The position numbers and the translations under genes are program-made. A stretch of DNA of 64,000 nucleotides from Sphingopyxis sp. H115 (lineage in GTDB: Bacteria; Pseudomonadota; Alphaproteobacteria; Sphingomonadales; Sphingomonadaceae), in contig NZ_LNSA01000016.1 in NCBI RefSeq assembly GCF_001468465.1, forward strand, positions 1-64,000. Reading direction: 5' to 3'. Shown here piece after piece: positions 19,901-28,327 of the stretch. The notes under the pieces are model-generated. The model did no database searches. It worked only from the letters and a program-made list of their open reading frames with translations, and was not told the DNA's origin. Position 1 is the first letter of the stretch. Each line of letters opens with the position of its first letter.

Positions 19901-19917
19901 GCCCTGCCCTTACCGCA

Positions 19918-19932
19918 GAACAAAGACAGAAT
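19918..19932. promoter_or_regulatory. LexA-box-like sequence upstream of recN
   Basis: Reads GAAC-N7-GAAT on the plus strand (ATTC-N7-GTTC toward recN). The alphaproteobacterial LexA site is the direct repeat GTTC-N7-GTTC, so this differs at one base. It ends 18 bases from the recN ATG, in the bamD-recN gap. SOS control of recN from here is possible but not shown. Confidence 0.35.
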
Positions 19933-19944
19933 CTATGCGCAGTA

Positions 19945-20736
19945 TCAAGCGCTGGGGGCGTACCTCTGCATCAGCTTGTACGCGCGCTCATACCATTCGT
20001 TGCCGGGATAGTTGGCGCCGAGCACGGCCGCCGATTTCTTGGCTTCGGCCGGAATACCGAGCGCGAGATAGGATTCGGTCAGGCGATACAGCGCTTCGGG
20101 TGCGTGGCTCGTCGTCTGATATTTGTCGACGACTTCACGGAAGCGGATCGACGCGGCGAGCCAGTTCGAGCTGCGCTGGTAAAAGCGGCCGATTTCCATT
20201 TCCTTGCCCGCGAGATGGTCGCGCACCAGATCGATCTTCAGCCGCGCGTCGGCAGCATAGCGGCTTTCGGGATAGCGGCGGATCACTTCGCCGAGCGCGT
20301 TCGACGCCTGCTGGGTGATTTTCTGGTCGCGGGTGACGTCGCTGATCTGCTCATAATAGCTGAGGCCGATCAGATAATAGGCGTAGGGCGCGTCCTTGTT
20401 GCCCGGGTGGATCGCAAGGAAGCGCTGCGCGGCCTCGATCGCCGGCGTATATTCGCGGTCCATATAATAGCTGAACGAGCTCATCAGCTGCGCGCGGCGG
20501 GCCCAGGGCGAATAGGGATGCTGGCGCTCGACCTCGTCGAACAGCGCCGCAGCCAGGCCATATTGCTTGCGGTCGAGCCGGTCTTGCGCCGCGCGATACA
20601 GCGTGTTGACGTCGCGCGCGACGTACCGCGTATCCTTCTTGACCCCGCCGCCGCCGGCACAGGCCGCCAGGGGCGTGATCATCAGTGCGGCGGCGAGCAG
20701 GCGCATGGTCGCGCGCGAAGGGTCAAAGCGAGTCAT
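19945..20736 (-). CDS. bamD: Outer-membrane assembly lipoprotein BamD
   Basis: A 263-residue lipoprotein of the BAM complex that folds outer-membrane beta-barrels. The signal ends in a lipobox LAAC with Cys26, followed by TPR-like repeats: LYRAAQDRLDRKQYGLAAAL, VERQHPYSPWARRAQLM, AIEAAQRFLAIHPGN and the conserved APYAYYLIGLSYYEQISDV. The motif around RRYPESRYAADARLK is diagnostic for BamD/YfiO. The ATG at 20736 is chosen; a second at 20706 would also give a full lipoprotein signal. It lies between the peptidyl-prolyl isomerase gene and recN, an arrangement common in alphaproteobacteria for bamD-recN-ligA. Confidence 0.92.
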   Translation of the reverse strand: MTRFDPSRATMRLLAAALMITPLAACAGGGGVKKDTRYVARDVNTLYRAAQDRLDRKQYGLAAALFDEVERQHPYSPWARRAQLMSSFSYYMDREYTPAIEAAQRFLAIHPGNKDAPYAYYLIGLSYYEQISDVTRDQKITQQASNALGEVIRRYPESRYAADARLKIDLVRDHLAGKEMEIGRFYQRSSNWLAASIRFREVVDKYQTTSHAPEALYRLTESYLALGIPAEAKKSAAVLGANYPGNEWYERAYKLMQRYAPSA

Positions 20737-20797
20737 GCGCGCGGTATAGCCACAGCGCAGATGAACGCAAAATAAATGATGGGGGCTCGGCGCAGCT

Positions 20798-21502
20798 TTA
20801 CGGCGTTTTGACGACGCAGCCTTGCAGCACATTCGCCGGCGCCGGCACGCGGCGCGCGGTCTTGATCGTCACTTGCGGCTCGAGCATCTGGCCGGCCATC
20901 ACGCCTTCGCCCGCGGTGGGCGAAATCGGCGCATTGAAGATCGCCTCGGCGACGTCAGCGCCCGCCACGACTTCGCCGAACACCGCGAAGCCGGCGCCGT
21001 CGCCGCCGGGGGCATCGCTGTCGAAACCCTTGATATCCGACAAGAGCAGGAAGAAATCGGTCGTCGCGTCGCCGGGGTTGAGCCGGGCCATCGACAGCGC
21101 GCCCTTGCAGTTGGTAAGGCCCGTCGTCTTCGTCGGTTCGTGCGCGATCGGCGGGAAATTCTTGCGCGCATCGCCGCGATTGCCTGCCTGAATCAACTGG
21201 TTCGCCGGCCCCCAGCTTTTTGTCGAACGATAGAATTTGAACCCGTCCATCCGTTTCGTATCGACATAGCGCAGGAAATTGGCGCTGGTAACAGGCGCAC
21301 GCTTGTCCTCGATCCGCAGCGTGATGGTGCCAAGATCGGTGACGAGAGCGACATAAGGCCGCGTATCGGCCTCGACCGCCGGCAGGACGGGAGCGGGCAC
21401 CGGCGGAACGGGCGGCGGCAATTGCGTGGCCTGCGGCGGCGCGGCGGTGGCCTGCGCAGCAAGGGCAAGCATGGGGGCGAACGCGGAGAAGATCGTCAGC
21501 AT
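20798..21502 (-). CDS. Peptidyl-prolyl cis-trans isomerase, cyclophilin type
   Basis: About 234 residues. A signal peptide (MLTIFSAFAPMLALAAQATA) is followed by a proline-rich linker and a cyclophilin-type domain with VTDLGTITLRIEDKRAPVTS, FLRYV...GFKFYR, QAGNRGD, GALSMAR and the closing GFAVFGEVVAGADVAE. It should act as a periplasmic folding helper, which fits its place 61 bases upstream of bamD on the same strand. Catalytic residues are only partly like E. coli PpiA: the active-site FHR is present as KFYRS, so activity may be reduced. An upstream ATG at 21550 would extend the N-terminus by 16 residues. Confidence 0.85.
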   Translation of the reverse strand: MLTIFSAFAPMLALAAQATAAPPQATQLPPPVPPVPAPVLPAVEADTRPYVALVTDLGTITLRIEDKRAPVTSANFLRYVDTKRMDGFKFYRSTKSWGPANQLIQAGNRGDARKNFPPIAHEPTKTTGLTNCKGALSMARLNPGDATTDFFLLLSDIKGFDSDAPGGDGAGFAVFGEVVAGADVAEAIFNAPISPTAGEGVMAGQMLEPQVTIKTARRVPAPANVLQGCVVKTP

Positions 21503-21637
21503 GGCCGATACATAAACGACAAAGCGCAGCGCTGGCGACTCCGATTCCACCGTATCGGCTGTTTGACGGCAAGCTCAGATTGGAAAATGCGGCGCGTCCC
21601 GGTAGGCACGGGCGGGACCGGAAGCGAAGAGGAAAAT

Positions 21638-22327
21638 ATGACCGAGACGCCGAACCGCGACACCGCGCCCGACACCGCATCCACGTCCGCCACGTCCCCC
21701 GCCGAGGTCGGATCGCGTCTCCTGCGTTATCTGCCGTTGATCACCACCCTGCATTTCCTGATCGGGTTGCCAGCGCTCATCGCCTCGCTCGCGCTGGCAT
21801 ATTTCGCCTTCGTCCAGGCCGATGCGACGCAAAAGATGCAGACCGGAGGGGTCATGCCTTTCGTCACCTTCGGTACGAGCAACGGGGACGAACAGGGCAA
21901 TCGCGACATTGCGCTGACGCTGACGAACAATGGCGTCGGCCCCGCGATCCTCGGCCCCATCGAAATCCGTTATGAAGGCAAGCCGATAACCACTCCGGTC
22001 GACTTGCTGAGGACATGCTGCACGGAAAACGACGCGCGCCCGTTGCGCTTTTCGACGTCGCCTTCGACCGGCATCGCCGTGCGGCCCGGCGAAACCATCG
22101 AATTCGTCAGTTTTCCCTATACGCCCGCCTCCGACAAAGTCTGGCAGACGTTCAACAGGGAACGGTGGAAGCTCGAGGTCCGGGCCTGCTACTGTTCGAT
22201 CTTCAACGACTGCTGGGTGACCAAGGGCATGCAGGGACTGCCCAAGGCCGTGAACACATGCCCCGCCGACTGGACGCTTTACCGAGAGGATGCGGGGAAC
22301 CGGATTGGCGGGATCGGCGCCCCATAA
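21638..22327 (+). CDS. Membrane-anchored hypothetical protein
   Basis: A 229-residue protein not recognised as a named family. A polar N-terminus with many Thr, Ser and Pro is followed by one hydrophobic segment (about residues 31-58, LPLITTLHFLIGLPALIASL) and a soluble part of about 165 residues containing VMPFVTFGTSNG, DIALTLTNNGVGPAILGPIE and several cysteines (RTCCTE, ACYCSIFNDC). The TLTNNGVGPA phrase is typical of small membrane proteins with a beta-sandwich domain found in sphingomonads. Cysteine pairs suggest disulfides and a periplasmic location. A purine-rich stretch (GAAGCGAAGAGG) lies upstream. It ends 48 bases before the arsR-type gene and probably not in its operon. Confidence 0.65.
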   Translation: MTETPNRDTAPDTASTSATSPAEVGSRLLRYLPLITTLHFLIGLPALIASLALAYFAFVQADATQKMQTGGVMPFVTFGTSNGDEQGNRDIALTLTNNGVGPAILGPIEIRYEGKPITTPVDLLRTCCTENDARPLRFSTSPSTGIAVRPGETIEFVSFPYTPASDKVWQTFNRERWKLEVRACYCSIFNDCWVTKGMQGLPKAVNTCPADWTLYREDAGNRIGGIGAP

Positions 22328-22385
22328 TTCAACCAATCGGTTGACAATAAAAATTGAGACATCATATTTAACTTTATGGTTGAAT
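22327..22385 (+). promoter_or_regulatory. AT-rich promoter and palindromic operator of the ArsR gene
   Basis: A consensus -35 TTGACA lies at 22341-22346 and a -10-like TATTTA at 22365-22370. The inverted repeat TCAACC-AATC-GGTTGA (22329-22344) overlaps the -35. A second symmetric pair, ATTCAACC at 22327-22334 and GGTTGAAT at 22378-22385, spans the whole promoter. The ATG of the ArsR-type gene at 22376 lies only about 6 bases after the -10, so the transcript is probably leaderless. Autorepression by the encoded protein is inferred from this layout. Confidence 0.6.
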
Positions 22386-22771
22386 ATGATTCGCACACCC
22401 TTGATACGATCTTCCACGCGCTCGGCGATACGACGCGCCGCGCGATGCTCGGCGAACTTGCCAGCGGCGAACGCAGCGTGGGCGAACTCGCCGAACCCTT
22501 CGCCATGTCGCTCGCTGCGGCGTCGAAACATATCAAGGTACTCGAAGCCGCCGGGCTCGTCCGCCGCGACATTCGCGGCCGGACGCATATGTGCAGCCTT
22601 GATCCCGCGCCACTGATGCGCGCCGACCAGTGGATCGGCATCTATCGCCGCTTCTGGGCCGGTCGCCTCGACCTGCTCGAAAAAATCCTGTGCGCCGAAA
22701 AAGCGGCGCCCGCTTCCCCCAGAAACCCCTCCCCGGGAAAGAAGGAGAATGACGATGACGACGATGCTTGA
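22376..22771 (+). CDS. ArsR/SmtB family transcriptional regulator
   Basis: A 131-residue winged-helix repressor. The DNA-binding region is LGDTTRRAMLGELASGERSV followed by AMSLAAASKHIKVLEAAGLV and a wing (RRDIRGRTHMCSL). There is no CxC metal motif as in ArsR or SmtB, so it belongs to the metal-independent subgroup usually paired with SRPBCC/AHSA1 proteins. The C-terminus is a charged extension (GKKENDDDDDA) that overlaps the SRPBCC start by 23 bases. No ribosome-binding site precedes the ATG, in keeping with a leaderless message. It probably represses its own operon, releasing on a signal that cannot be read from sequence. Confidence 0.88.
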   Translation: MVEYDSHTLDTIFHALGDTTRRAMLGELASGERSVGELAEPFAMSLAAASKHIKVLEAAGLVRRDIRGRTHMCSLDPAPLMRADQWIGIYRRFWAGRLDLLEKILCAEKAAPASPRNPSPGKKENDDDDDA

Positions 22772-23288
22772 TCAGGACCGCTACGGCGTACTCACCGAAC
22801 CCGCGACGCTGACAATCGCCCGCTTGCTGCCCGGCCCGGTCGAACGGGTGTGGACCTATCTGACCGATGGCGACCTGCGGCGTCAGTGGCTTGCTGCGGG
22901 CGCGATGGAAGAAAAGGCCGGCGCGCCGGTCGAACTTGTGTGGCGCAACGACGAACTCACCGACCCGCCGGGCGAGCGGCCTGACGGCTTCGGCAACGAA
23001 CACCGGATGCTGTGCGAGGTCGTTGCGATCGACGCGCCGCGCCTGTTGTCGATCAGCTGGGGAAGCACCGGCGGGGTGACCTTCACGCTCGACGAACGGG
23101 GCGACGAAGTGCTGCTGACGATCGTCCACGAGCGCATCGAGGACCCCGAAGTGCGGCTCAATGTCAGCGCCGGCTGGCACGCACATCTCGACGTCCTCGA
23201 AGCGCGGATGTGCGGGACGAACGCAGCGCCGCACTGGGACAATTGGACCCGGTTGCGCACCGAATATGCCGAGCGGCTGTTCGGCTGA
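22749..23288 (+). CDS. SRPBCC (AHSA1-like) family protein
   Basis: A 179-residue soluble protein with a START/Bet v1-like fold. Landmarks are the opening strand LTIARLLPGPVERVWTYLTD, a basic helix (RRQWLAAGAME), the middle strands (LLSISWGSTGGVTFTLDERG) and a C-terminal helix beginning at SAGWHAHLDVLEARM. AHSA1-type proteins bind hydrophobic ligands or chaperone clients, and in bacteria are typically encoded with an ArsR-type repressor as here. The start overlaps the repressor gene by 23 bases; GGGAAAGAAGGAG before it is a strong ribosome-binding site within the upstream gene. The ligand is unknown. Confidence 0.88.
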   Translation: MTMTTMLDQDRYGVLTEPATLTIARLLPGPVERVWTYLTDGDLRRQWLAAGAMEEKAGAPVELVWRNDELTDPPGERPDGFGNEHRMLCEVVAIDAPRLLSISWGSTGGVTFTLDERGDEVLLTIVHERIEDPEVRLNVSAGWHAHLDVLEARMCGTNAAPHWDNWTRLRTEYAERLFG

Positions 23289-23342
23289 TTTGCCGGCGAC
23301 AATGAAAGTAGGGCGCTGTCCTGCGACCGACAGAGATGTGCA

Positions 23343-23419
23343 CCCGGGCGAAAGCTGGGGCCCGGAATTCTCAGATCCACCTTGCGTTTTGCCGCGCTGA
23401 GCCCCGGCTTTTGCCGGGT
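23343..23419. repeat. Imperfect inverted repeat after the SRPBCC gene
   Basis: CCCGGGCGAAAGCTGGGGC at 23343-23361 is nearly the reverse complement of GCCCCGGCTTTTGCCGGGT at 23401-23419. The right arm alone also forms a hairpin followed by TTTCT. It resembles the dispersed CCGGGCGAAAGCCGGGGC-type elements of sphingomonads and may terminate the plus-strand transcript. Confidence 0.5.
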
Positions 23420-23467
23420 TTCTCGAGATGGCAGCTCATCACCCCAAAGCCGTCATTCCATCGCAGC

Positions 23468-23495
23468 AAAAAAGGGGCCGCCTTTCGGCGACCCC
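23468..23495 (-). terminator. Intrinsic terminator of the pnp transcript
   Basis: Read on the minus strand: GGGGTCGCC, loop GAAA, GGCGGCCCC, then a run of six T. The stem has nine pairs including one G-T. It starts about 32 bases after the pnp stop. Confidence 0.85.
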
Positions 23496-23526
23496 TTCTC
23501 TTTTCCGATAGCGGTAGCGGAAGGAC

Positions 23527-25827
23527 TTAGTCCTTCAGGAAGTCGGGCACATGGCCCTGATCTTCCGGGCCGTCTTCGCTGCGTTCGCGGCGCGGGCCGC
23601 GATCGCCGCCGCCATCGCGACGCGGGCCACGATCGCGGCCGCCGCGACCACGGTCGCCGCCGTCACGGCGCGGACCACGATCGCCGCGCGGTTCGCGGGG
23701 TTCGCGCGCCGGGCGGGTGTCTTCGAGTTCTTCGCCGGTTTCCTGGTCGACGACGCGCATCGACAGGCGAACCTTGCCGCGCGGGTCAATCTCAAGGACC
23801 TTGACCTTGACTTCCTGGCCTTCGCTCAGAACGTCGGCGACCTTTTCGACGCGCTCGTTCTTGATTTCGCTGACGTGGACCAGGCCGTCCTTGCCGCCCA
23901 TGAAATTCACGAAAGCACCGAAATCGACGAGGTTGACGACCTTGCCGTCATAGATCTTGCCGACTTCGGCCTCCTCGACGATGCCGCTGATCCACTTGCG
24001 CGCGGCCTCGATCTGGTCGAGGTCGCTCGACGAAATCTTGATCAGACCTTCGTCGTCGATGTCGACCTTGGCGCCGGTGGTCGCGACGATCTCGCGGATC
24101 ACCTTGCCGCCGGTGCCGATGACGTCGCGAATCTTCGCCTTGTCGATCTGCATCGTTTCGATGCGAGGCGCGTGCGCCGACAATTCGCTGCGGGTTTCGC
24201 CGAGCGCCTTGTTCATCTCGCCAAGGATGTGCGCGCGGCCTTCCTTGGCTTGGTTAAGCGCGGCTTCGAAGATCTCGCGCGTGATGCCCGCAATCTTGAT
24301 GTCCATCTGCATCGTGGTGATGCCTTCGGACGTGCCCGCAACCTTGAAATCCATGTCGCCGAGGTGATCTTCGTCGCCGAGGATGTCCGACAGGATCGCA
24401 TAATCCTTGCCTTCGAGGATGAGGCCCATCGCGATGCCCGAGACGGGGCGCTTGATCGGCACGCCGGCGTCCATCATCGCGAGCGACCCGCCGCAGACCG
24501 ACGCCATCGACGACGAGCCGTTCGACTCGGTGATGTCGCTGGTCAGGCGGATCGTGTAGGGGAATTCGTCCTTGGTCGGCAGCACGGGGTGCAGCGCGCG
24601 CCAGGCGAGCTTGCCATGACCGACTTCGCGGCGGCCCGGCGCGCCGAAGCGGCCCACTTCACCGACCGAATAGGGCGGGAAGTTATAGTGCAGCATGAAG
24701 TGCTGGTACGACAGGCCGTTGAGGCCGTCGATCATCTGCTCCGCATCCTTGGTGCCGAGCGTCGCCGTGGCGATCGTCTGGGTTTCGCCGCGAGTGAACA
24801 GCGCCGAGCCGTGCGCGCGGGGCAGGAAGTGCGTTTCGGCGACGATCGGACGGATCTGCGTCGTCGTGCGACCGTCGATGCGCTTGCCGTCCTTGAGGAT
24901 GGCGGTGCGGACGATTTCGGCTTCCAGCTTCTTGGTCAGCTTGATGCCGGCCATGACATCCTGCGGCGACAGGCCGTCCTCGGTGAACTGAGCCTTCGCC
25001 TTCGCACGCGCTTCATTGAGCGCGTTCGAGCGGGCCGACTTGTCGGTCAGCTTGTAGGCGGCGGCGATATCCTTGCCGATCAGCTTCTTCAGCTTGTCCT
25101 TGATCGCGGCATTGTCGTCGCCGGCGGCAACTTCCCACGGATCCTTGGCAGCCTGTTCGGCGAGCTTGACGATCGCCTTGACGACTTCCTTACACGCGTC
25201 GTGCGCGAACAGGACGGCGCCGAGCATGACCTCTTCCGACAGCTCGTTCGCTTCGGATTCGACCATCATCACCGCGTCGTAAGTGGCGGCGACGACGAGG
25301 TCGAGGTCGCCTTCGGCAACCTGTTCGTCGGTCGGGTTCAGGATATATTCGCCGTTCAGATAACCGACGCGCGCGGCGCCGATCGGACCCATGAAGGGCA
25401 CGCCCGAAATGGTGAGCGCGGCCGATGCGGCGACCATCGCGAGGATGTCGGGCTCGTTGTGGCCGTCATAGCTCAGCACCTGGGCGATCGCGTTGATTTC
25501 GTTATAGAAACCTTCGGGGAACAGCGGACGGATCGGGCGGTCGATCAGGCGGCTGACGAGCGTTTCCTTTTCGGTCGCGCCGCGTTCGCGCTTGAAGAAG
25601 CCGCCCGGGATGCGGCCGGCGGCCGAATATTTTTCCTGATAGTGGACGGTGAGCGGAAAGAAGTCCTGCCCGTCCTTCACCGACTTCGCGGCGGTCACGG
25701 CGCACAGAACGACCGTTTCGCCCAGCGTCGCCATCACGGCGCCATCGGCCTGGCGGGCAACCTTACCCGTTTCGAGCGTCAGCGTTTCACCGCCCCACTC
25801 GATCGATACTTTTTTCACGTCAAACAT
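23527..25827 (-). CDS. pnp: Polyribonucleotide nucleotidyltransferase
   Basis: A 766-residue PNPase, the phosphate-dependent 3'-5' exoribonuclease of the RNA degradosome. It has two RNase PH domains separated by a helical domain (second domain with [14 protein letters not shown] and [20 protein letters not shown]), then a KH domain ([15 protein letters not shown]) and an S1 domain ([20 protein letters not shown]). The first domain carries the usual [18 protein letters not shown]. After S1 comes a tail of about 60 residues rich in Arg, Gly and Asp with repeated DRGPRRDGG units, ending GHVPDFLKD, a common alphaproteobacterial ending. The gene follows rpsO after 194 bases and ends before a clear terminator. 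Confidence 0.97.
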   Translation of the reverse strand: MFDVKKVSIEWGGETLTLETGKVARQADGAVMATLGETVVLCAVTAAKSVKDGQDFFPLTVHYQEKYSAAGRIPGGFFKRERGATEKETLVSRLIDRPIRPLFPEGFYNEINAIAQVLSYDGHNEPDILAMVAASAALTISGVPFMGPIGAARVGYLNGEYILNPTDEQVAEGDLDLVVAATYDAVMMVESEANELSEEVMLGAVLFAHDACKEVVKAIVKLAEQAAKDPWEVAAGDDNAAIKDKLKKLIGKDIAAAYKLTDKSARSNALNEARAKAKAQFTEDGLSPQDVMAGIKLTKKLEAEIVRTAILKDGKRIDGRTTTQIRPIVAETHFLPRAHGSALFTRGETQTIATATLGTKDAEQMIDGLNGLSYQHFMLHYNFPPYSVGEVGRFGAPGRREVGHGKLAWRALHPVLPTKDEFPYTIRLTSDITESNGSSSMASVCGGSLAMMDAGVPIKRPVSGIAMGLILEGKDYAILSDILGDEDHLGDMDFKVAGTSEGITTMQMDIKIAGITREIFEAALNQAKEGRAHILGEMNKALGETRSELSAHAPRIETMQIDKAKIRDVIGTGGKVIREIVATTGAKVDIDDEGLIKISSSDLDQIEAARKWISGIVEEAEVGKIYDGKVVNLVDFGAFVNFMGGKDGLVHVSEIKNERVEKVADVLSEGQEVKVKVLEIDPRGKVRLSMRVVDQETGEELEDTRPAREPREPRGDRGPRRDGGDRGRGGRDRGPRRDGGGDRGPRRERSEDGPEDQGHVPDFLKD

Positions 25828-25988
25828 GTGGTTTCCTTCGCCCGCCGGGCCCTATGCCGGGCGGGGCCTCTGATTCCGGGCAGTCCGGCCCGGGGCGGTG
25901 TAGGGCGTCTGTCTGCCCTATGGCGGTCCCGCCGGATGCGGGAACGGCCCTGCGGCCCGGCGCGAGATTGCGCGGGACCAATATGACA

Positions 25989-26012
25989 GCGGCCCCGGAA
26001 GTCCGGGGCCGC
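25989..26012 (-). terminator. Stable hairpin between rpsO and pnp
   Basis: GCGGCCCCGG and CCGGGGCCGC form a perfect ten-pair stem around a four-base loop, starting 9 bases after the rpsO stop. No T-run follows on the minus strand, so it is more likely a processing or 3'-end stabilising hairpin (as at the rpsO-pnp junction of other bacteria) than a full terminator. The rest of the 194-base gap holds further GC-rich hairpins but no gene. Confidence 0.55.
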
Positions 26013-26021
26013 CAGAAACTC

Positions 26022-26291
26022 TTACTTGCGAAGACCCAGCTTCGCGATCAGCGCCGAATAGCGGGCCTCGTCCTTCTTCTTGAGATAGTCGAGGAGGCTG
26101 CGGCGCTTGTTGACCATCATAAGCAGGCCGCGGCGGCTGTGGTTGTCCTTGTGGTGCGCCTTGAAATGCTCGGTCAGCGTGTTGATGCGGTCGGTCAGGA
26201 TCGCAACCTGGACTTCCGGCGAACCGGTATCGCCCTTTTCGCGGGCATTGTCCTTGATGACTTCGGCTTTGCGCTCGGCGGTAATCGACAT
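26022..26291 (-). CDS. rpsO: 30S ribosomal protein S15
   Basis: An 89-residue primary 16S rRNA-binding protein of the small subunit platform. The sequence starts [20 protein letters not shown] and contains [20 protein letters not shown] and [20 protein letters not shown], all diagnostic for S15, and ends [12 protein letters not shown]. The length is exactly typical. It lies 25 bases downstream of truB and upstream of pnp, the conserved truB-rpsO-pnp order. In other bacteria S15 represses its own translation; the leader here is too short to judge. Confidence 0.97.
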   Translation of the reverse strand: MSITAERKAEVIKDNAREKGDTGSPEVQVAILTDRINTLTEHFKAHHKDNHSRRGLLMMVNKRRSLLDYLKKKDEARYSALIAKLGLRK

Positions 26292-26316
26292 AGTTCTTTT
26301 CCTCGAACATCCTTGT

Positions 26317-27273
26317 TTACAGATTGAAGCCCCGGACGACCTTCAGCGTTCCCGCCAAAGCCTCGATCAGGGCAACGGGACGCATGTCGCTGTCCCTTCC
26401 CCAATAGAGCCCGTCTTCGGTGCACCCCCCGGTCCAGACGCGACCCTGACGGATCGCCCCTGCCGCTTCCGGGGAAAGGTTCAGAGCCGGGATGTCGACC
26501 AGCCCTGCCTCAAGCGGCAGAATAATTTCTGATTGGGCGGCCCCTTGGCCGAACGCATTCAATTTGTCCAGCGAAATCGCCTGTAACAGGTCGAACGGCC
26601 CGGCTTTGCTGCGGCGCAGCATAGTGACGTGCCCGACAGTGCCGACCGCGCGCGCGATATCGCGCGCGAGGCTGCGGACATAGGTGCCCTTCGAAACGTA
26701 CGCGGTGAGCGTGATGGATTCCAGTGCCCCCTCGCCCCGATCGTCACCCCGGACTTGATCCGAGGACCATTCGTCATCCGCTGCGGTGGATGCCGGATCA
26801 AGTCCGGCGTGACGAAGGGAATGTACCGTCACCGGCCGCGCCTTCATCTCGACCGCCTCGCCCTTGCGCGCGCGGTCGTAAGCGCGCTGTCCGTCGATCT
26901 TGATCGCCGAATAGGCCGGCGGCACCTGCTCGATCGGGCCGGTGAAGCGCGGCAGCACTGCCTCGATTTCCGCTAGCGTCGGTCGCATATCGCTCGTCGC
27001 AACCACCTCGCCCTCGGCATCGAGCCCGGCGGTTTCGGTTCCGAAGGCGATGGTGAAGTCGTAGGTCTTCGACGCATCGAGCATCCGCCCGCACAGCTTC
27101 GTCGCTTCGCCAAGCGCGATCGGCAACACCCCCGACGCCAGCGGATCGAGCGTCCCGCCGTGGCCGACCTTAACCTTGCCCAGCCCCGCCTCGCGGCACA
27201 CGCGCTTGACCGCGCCGACCGCCTGTGTCGAGCCGAGACCGACGGGCTTGTCCAATATGATCCAGCCGTTCAT
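26317..27273 (-). CDS. truB: tRNA pseudouridine-55 synthase with repeat-derived insert
   Basis: A 318-residue TruB, which makes pseudouridine 55 in the T-loop of tRNAs. The catalytic Asp43 is in [14 protein letters not shown]; other family pieces are [33 protein letters not shown] and [14 protein letters not shown]. Between residues about 154 and 178 there is an extra segment (starting [10 protein letters not shown]) that is the translation of an in-frame palindromic DNA repeat; it falls in the loop before the conserved KGTY strand, where it should be tolerated. The ATG at 27273 gives the normal N-terminus. The gene leads the truB-rpsO-pnp cluster and is separated from rbfA by about 4.5 kb. 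Confidence 0.95.
   Translation of the reverse strand: MNGWIILDKPVGLGSTQAVGAVKRVCREAGLGKVKVGHGGTLDPLASGVLPIALGEATKLCGRMLDASKTYDFTIAFGTETAGLDAEGEVVATSDMRPTLAEIEAVLPRFTGPIEQVPPAYSAIKIDGQRAYDRARKGEAVEMKARPVTVHSLRHAGLDPASTAADDEWSSDQVRGDDRGEGALESITLTAYVSKGTYVRSLARDIARAVGTVGHVTMLRRSKAGPFDLLQAISLDKLNAFGQGAAQSEIILPLEAGLVDIPALNLSPEAAGAIRQGRVWTGGCTEDGLYWGRDSDMRPVALIEALAGTLKVVRGFNL
26743..26813. repeat. Palindromic repeat inserted in the truB coding sequence
   Basis: The left arm GTCACCCCGGACTTGATCCG (from 26743) and the right arm ending CCGGATCAAGTCCGGCGTGAC (to 26813) are inverted copies with two mismatches over about 21 bases, separated by about 29 bases. The whole unit keeps the truB frame open. The same arm sequence is a common dispersed repeat in sphingomonads and other alphaproteobacteria, usually found between genes. 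Confidence 0.75.
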
Positions 27274-27306
27274 TGCAGCGCCGCTAGGGCGCCGCCATGC
27301 CGTTTG

Positions 27307-27708
27307 TCAATTTTGCGCGGCCTCTTCGGCTTTGCGCGCGGCGTCGCGCTCTTCTTTCGACGGCGGCGGCGCGGAGGTGACGAACGAGCTCAGCGGACAG
27401 CTGTCACCCCGGACGATGATCGACGCCAGACGGTCGAGCCGACCGGCGCCGCGCGTTTCGATGCCGAAAGCCTGCGCGAAGCTGAGGCTGGGGCACGTCC
27501 CGATAAAGGTCCCGTAAAACCAGTTACGGCGACGATCCTGAATCCATATCCCGCGGTCGCGGTCCGCCTTCCAACTGCGAATCGTACTATTGCCGGGGAA
27601 AACGATCGCCGCCTCGACGCCGAGCGGGCGCTCCTTTGCCGGCTCTTCCGCCAGCGCCGCCGACGGAAGCGCGAACAACGCGAGCGAAAATATCAGTTTC
27701 GGCTTCAT
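27307..27708 (-). CDS. DUF6491-like exported protein
   Basis: A 133-residue protein with a Sec signal peptide (MKPKLIFSLALFALPSAALA) and a mature part of about 110 residues. The pattern IRSWKADRDRGIWIQDRRRN followed by WFYGTFIGTCPSLSFAQAFG and a second Cys in IIVRGDSCPLSSF matches the DUF6491 family of small periplasmic proteins; the two cysteines probably form a disulfide. The C-terminus is charged (PPPSKEERDAARKAEEAAQN). Function is unknown. It sits alone on the minus strand between truB and a GNAT gene, with 33 bases to the truB start. Confidence 0.65.
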   Translation of the reverse strand: MKPKLIFSLALFALPSAALAEEPAKERPLGVEAAIVFPGNSTIRSWKADRDRGIWIQDRRRNWFYGTFIGTCPSLSFAQAFGIETRGAGRLDRLASIIVRGDSCPLSSFVTSAPPPSKEERDAARKAEEAAQN

Positions 27709-27778
27709 GCTCCATCCTCGATTTCGACAGCGGCGTGATGCTGGAGCATAGATGAATTCCCTCCCAAAAACATCTCTT

Positions 27779-28327
27779 TCAGCTCGTCGCCTGCTCGTGC
27801 CACTCCCTTGCGAGCAACGACCAGAGCCCCGTGTCGCGAACATGGCCGGTCCAAGTAACGCGCTCGGACCGCAGCACGCCCTCCTTGGTACAGCCGAGCT
27901 TGGCAACGGCCGCCTGGCTGCGCTGGTTGCGTTCGTCGATGCGAAATTCGATGCGGCGGATGCCGACGGCGAACGCATGGTCGATCATCAATTTTTTCAA
28001 TCGCCCGTTGAAGCCCGTTCCGCGCGCGGCGGGATGGATGAAGCTGTTGCCGATCTCGATCGTTTGCGCAGACCAGTCCGGGCGCAGCCATGCCGTCATC
28101 CCGACGAGCCCGTCGTCGCCGAAAATGGCATAGGGCATCCGGCTGTCATGACCGATCAGCGACGTGAAGCTCGCGTCGAAATGATCGGGATCGAAGCTCG
28201 ACGAGTAGATCGGCCATATATCCGCGTCAGCGGCGCAGGCGGCGCGCAACGGCTCGCGGTGCGCTTCCACCAGCTTGACGAGGCGGAGATCGCCGTCGGC
28301 CAGTTCGACATAAAGCGCGTCGCGCAT
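27779..28327 (-). CDS. GNAT family N-acetyltransferase
   Basis: A 182-residue acetyltransferase of the RimJ/RimL type. Visible parts are LRLVKLVEAHREPLRAACAA, the central WSAQTIEIGNSFIHPAARGT (acetyl-CoA loop in AARGTGFNGRLKK) and RIEFRIDERNQRSQAAVAKL with the typical GCTKEGVLRSE ending. These enzymes acetylate amines of proteins or small molecules; the target is not known. The start overlaps the last base of the M20 peptidase stop (TGATG), so the two genes are coupled. The longer reading upstream is the peptidase gene in another frame. Confidence 0.85.
   Translation of the reverse strand: MRDALYVELADGDLRLVKLVEAHREPLRAACAADADIWPIYSSSFDPDHFDASFTSLIGHDSRMPYAIFGDDGLVGMTAWLRPDWSAQTIEIGNSFIHPAARGTGFNGRLKKLMIDHAFAVGIRRIEFRIDERNQRSQAAVAKLGCTKEGVLRSERVTWTGHVRDTGLWSLLAREWHEQATS

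Noticed and set aside
23551..25986. An 811-codon plus-strand frame opposite pnp
   Set aside because: Antisense shadow of a highly conserved gene, with no start signal or domain.
25828..26021. A small gene between rpsO and pnp
   Set aside because: Short frames there overlap stable hairpins and have no ribosome-binding site or recognisable product.
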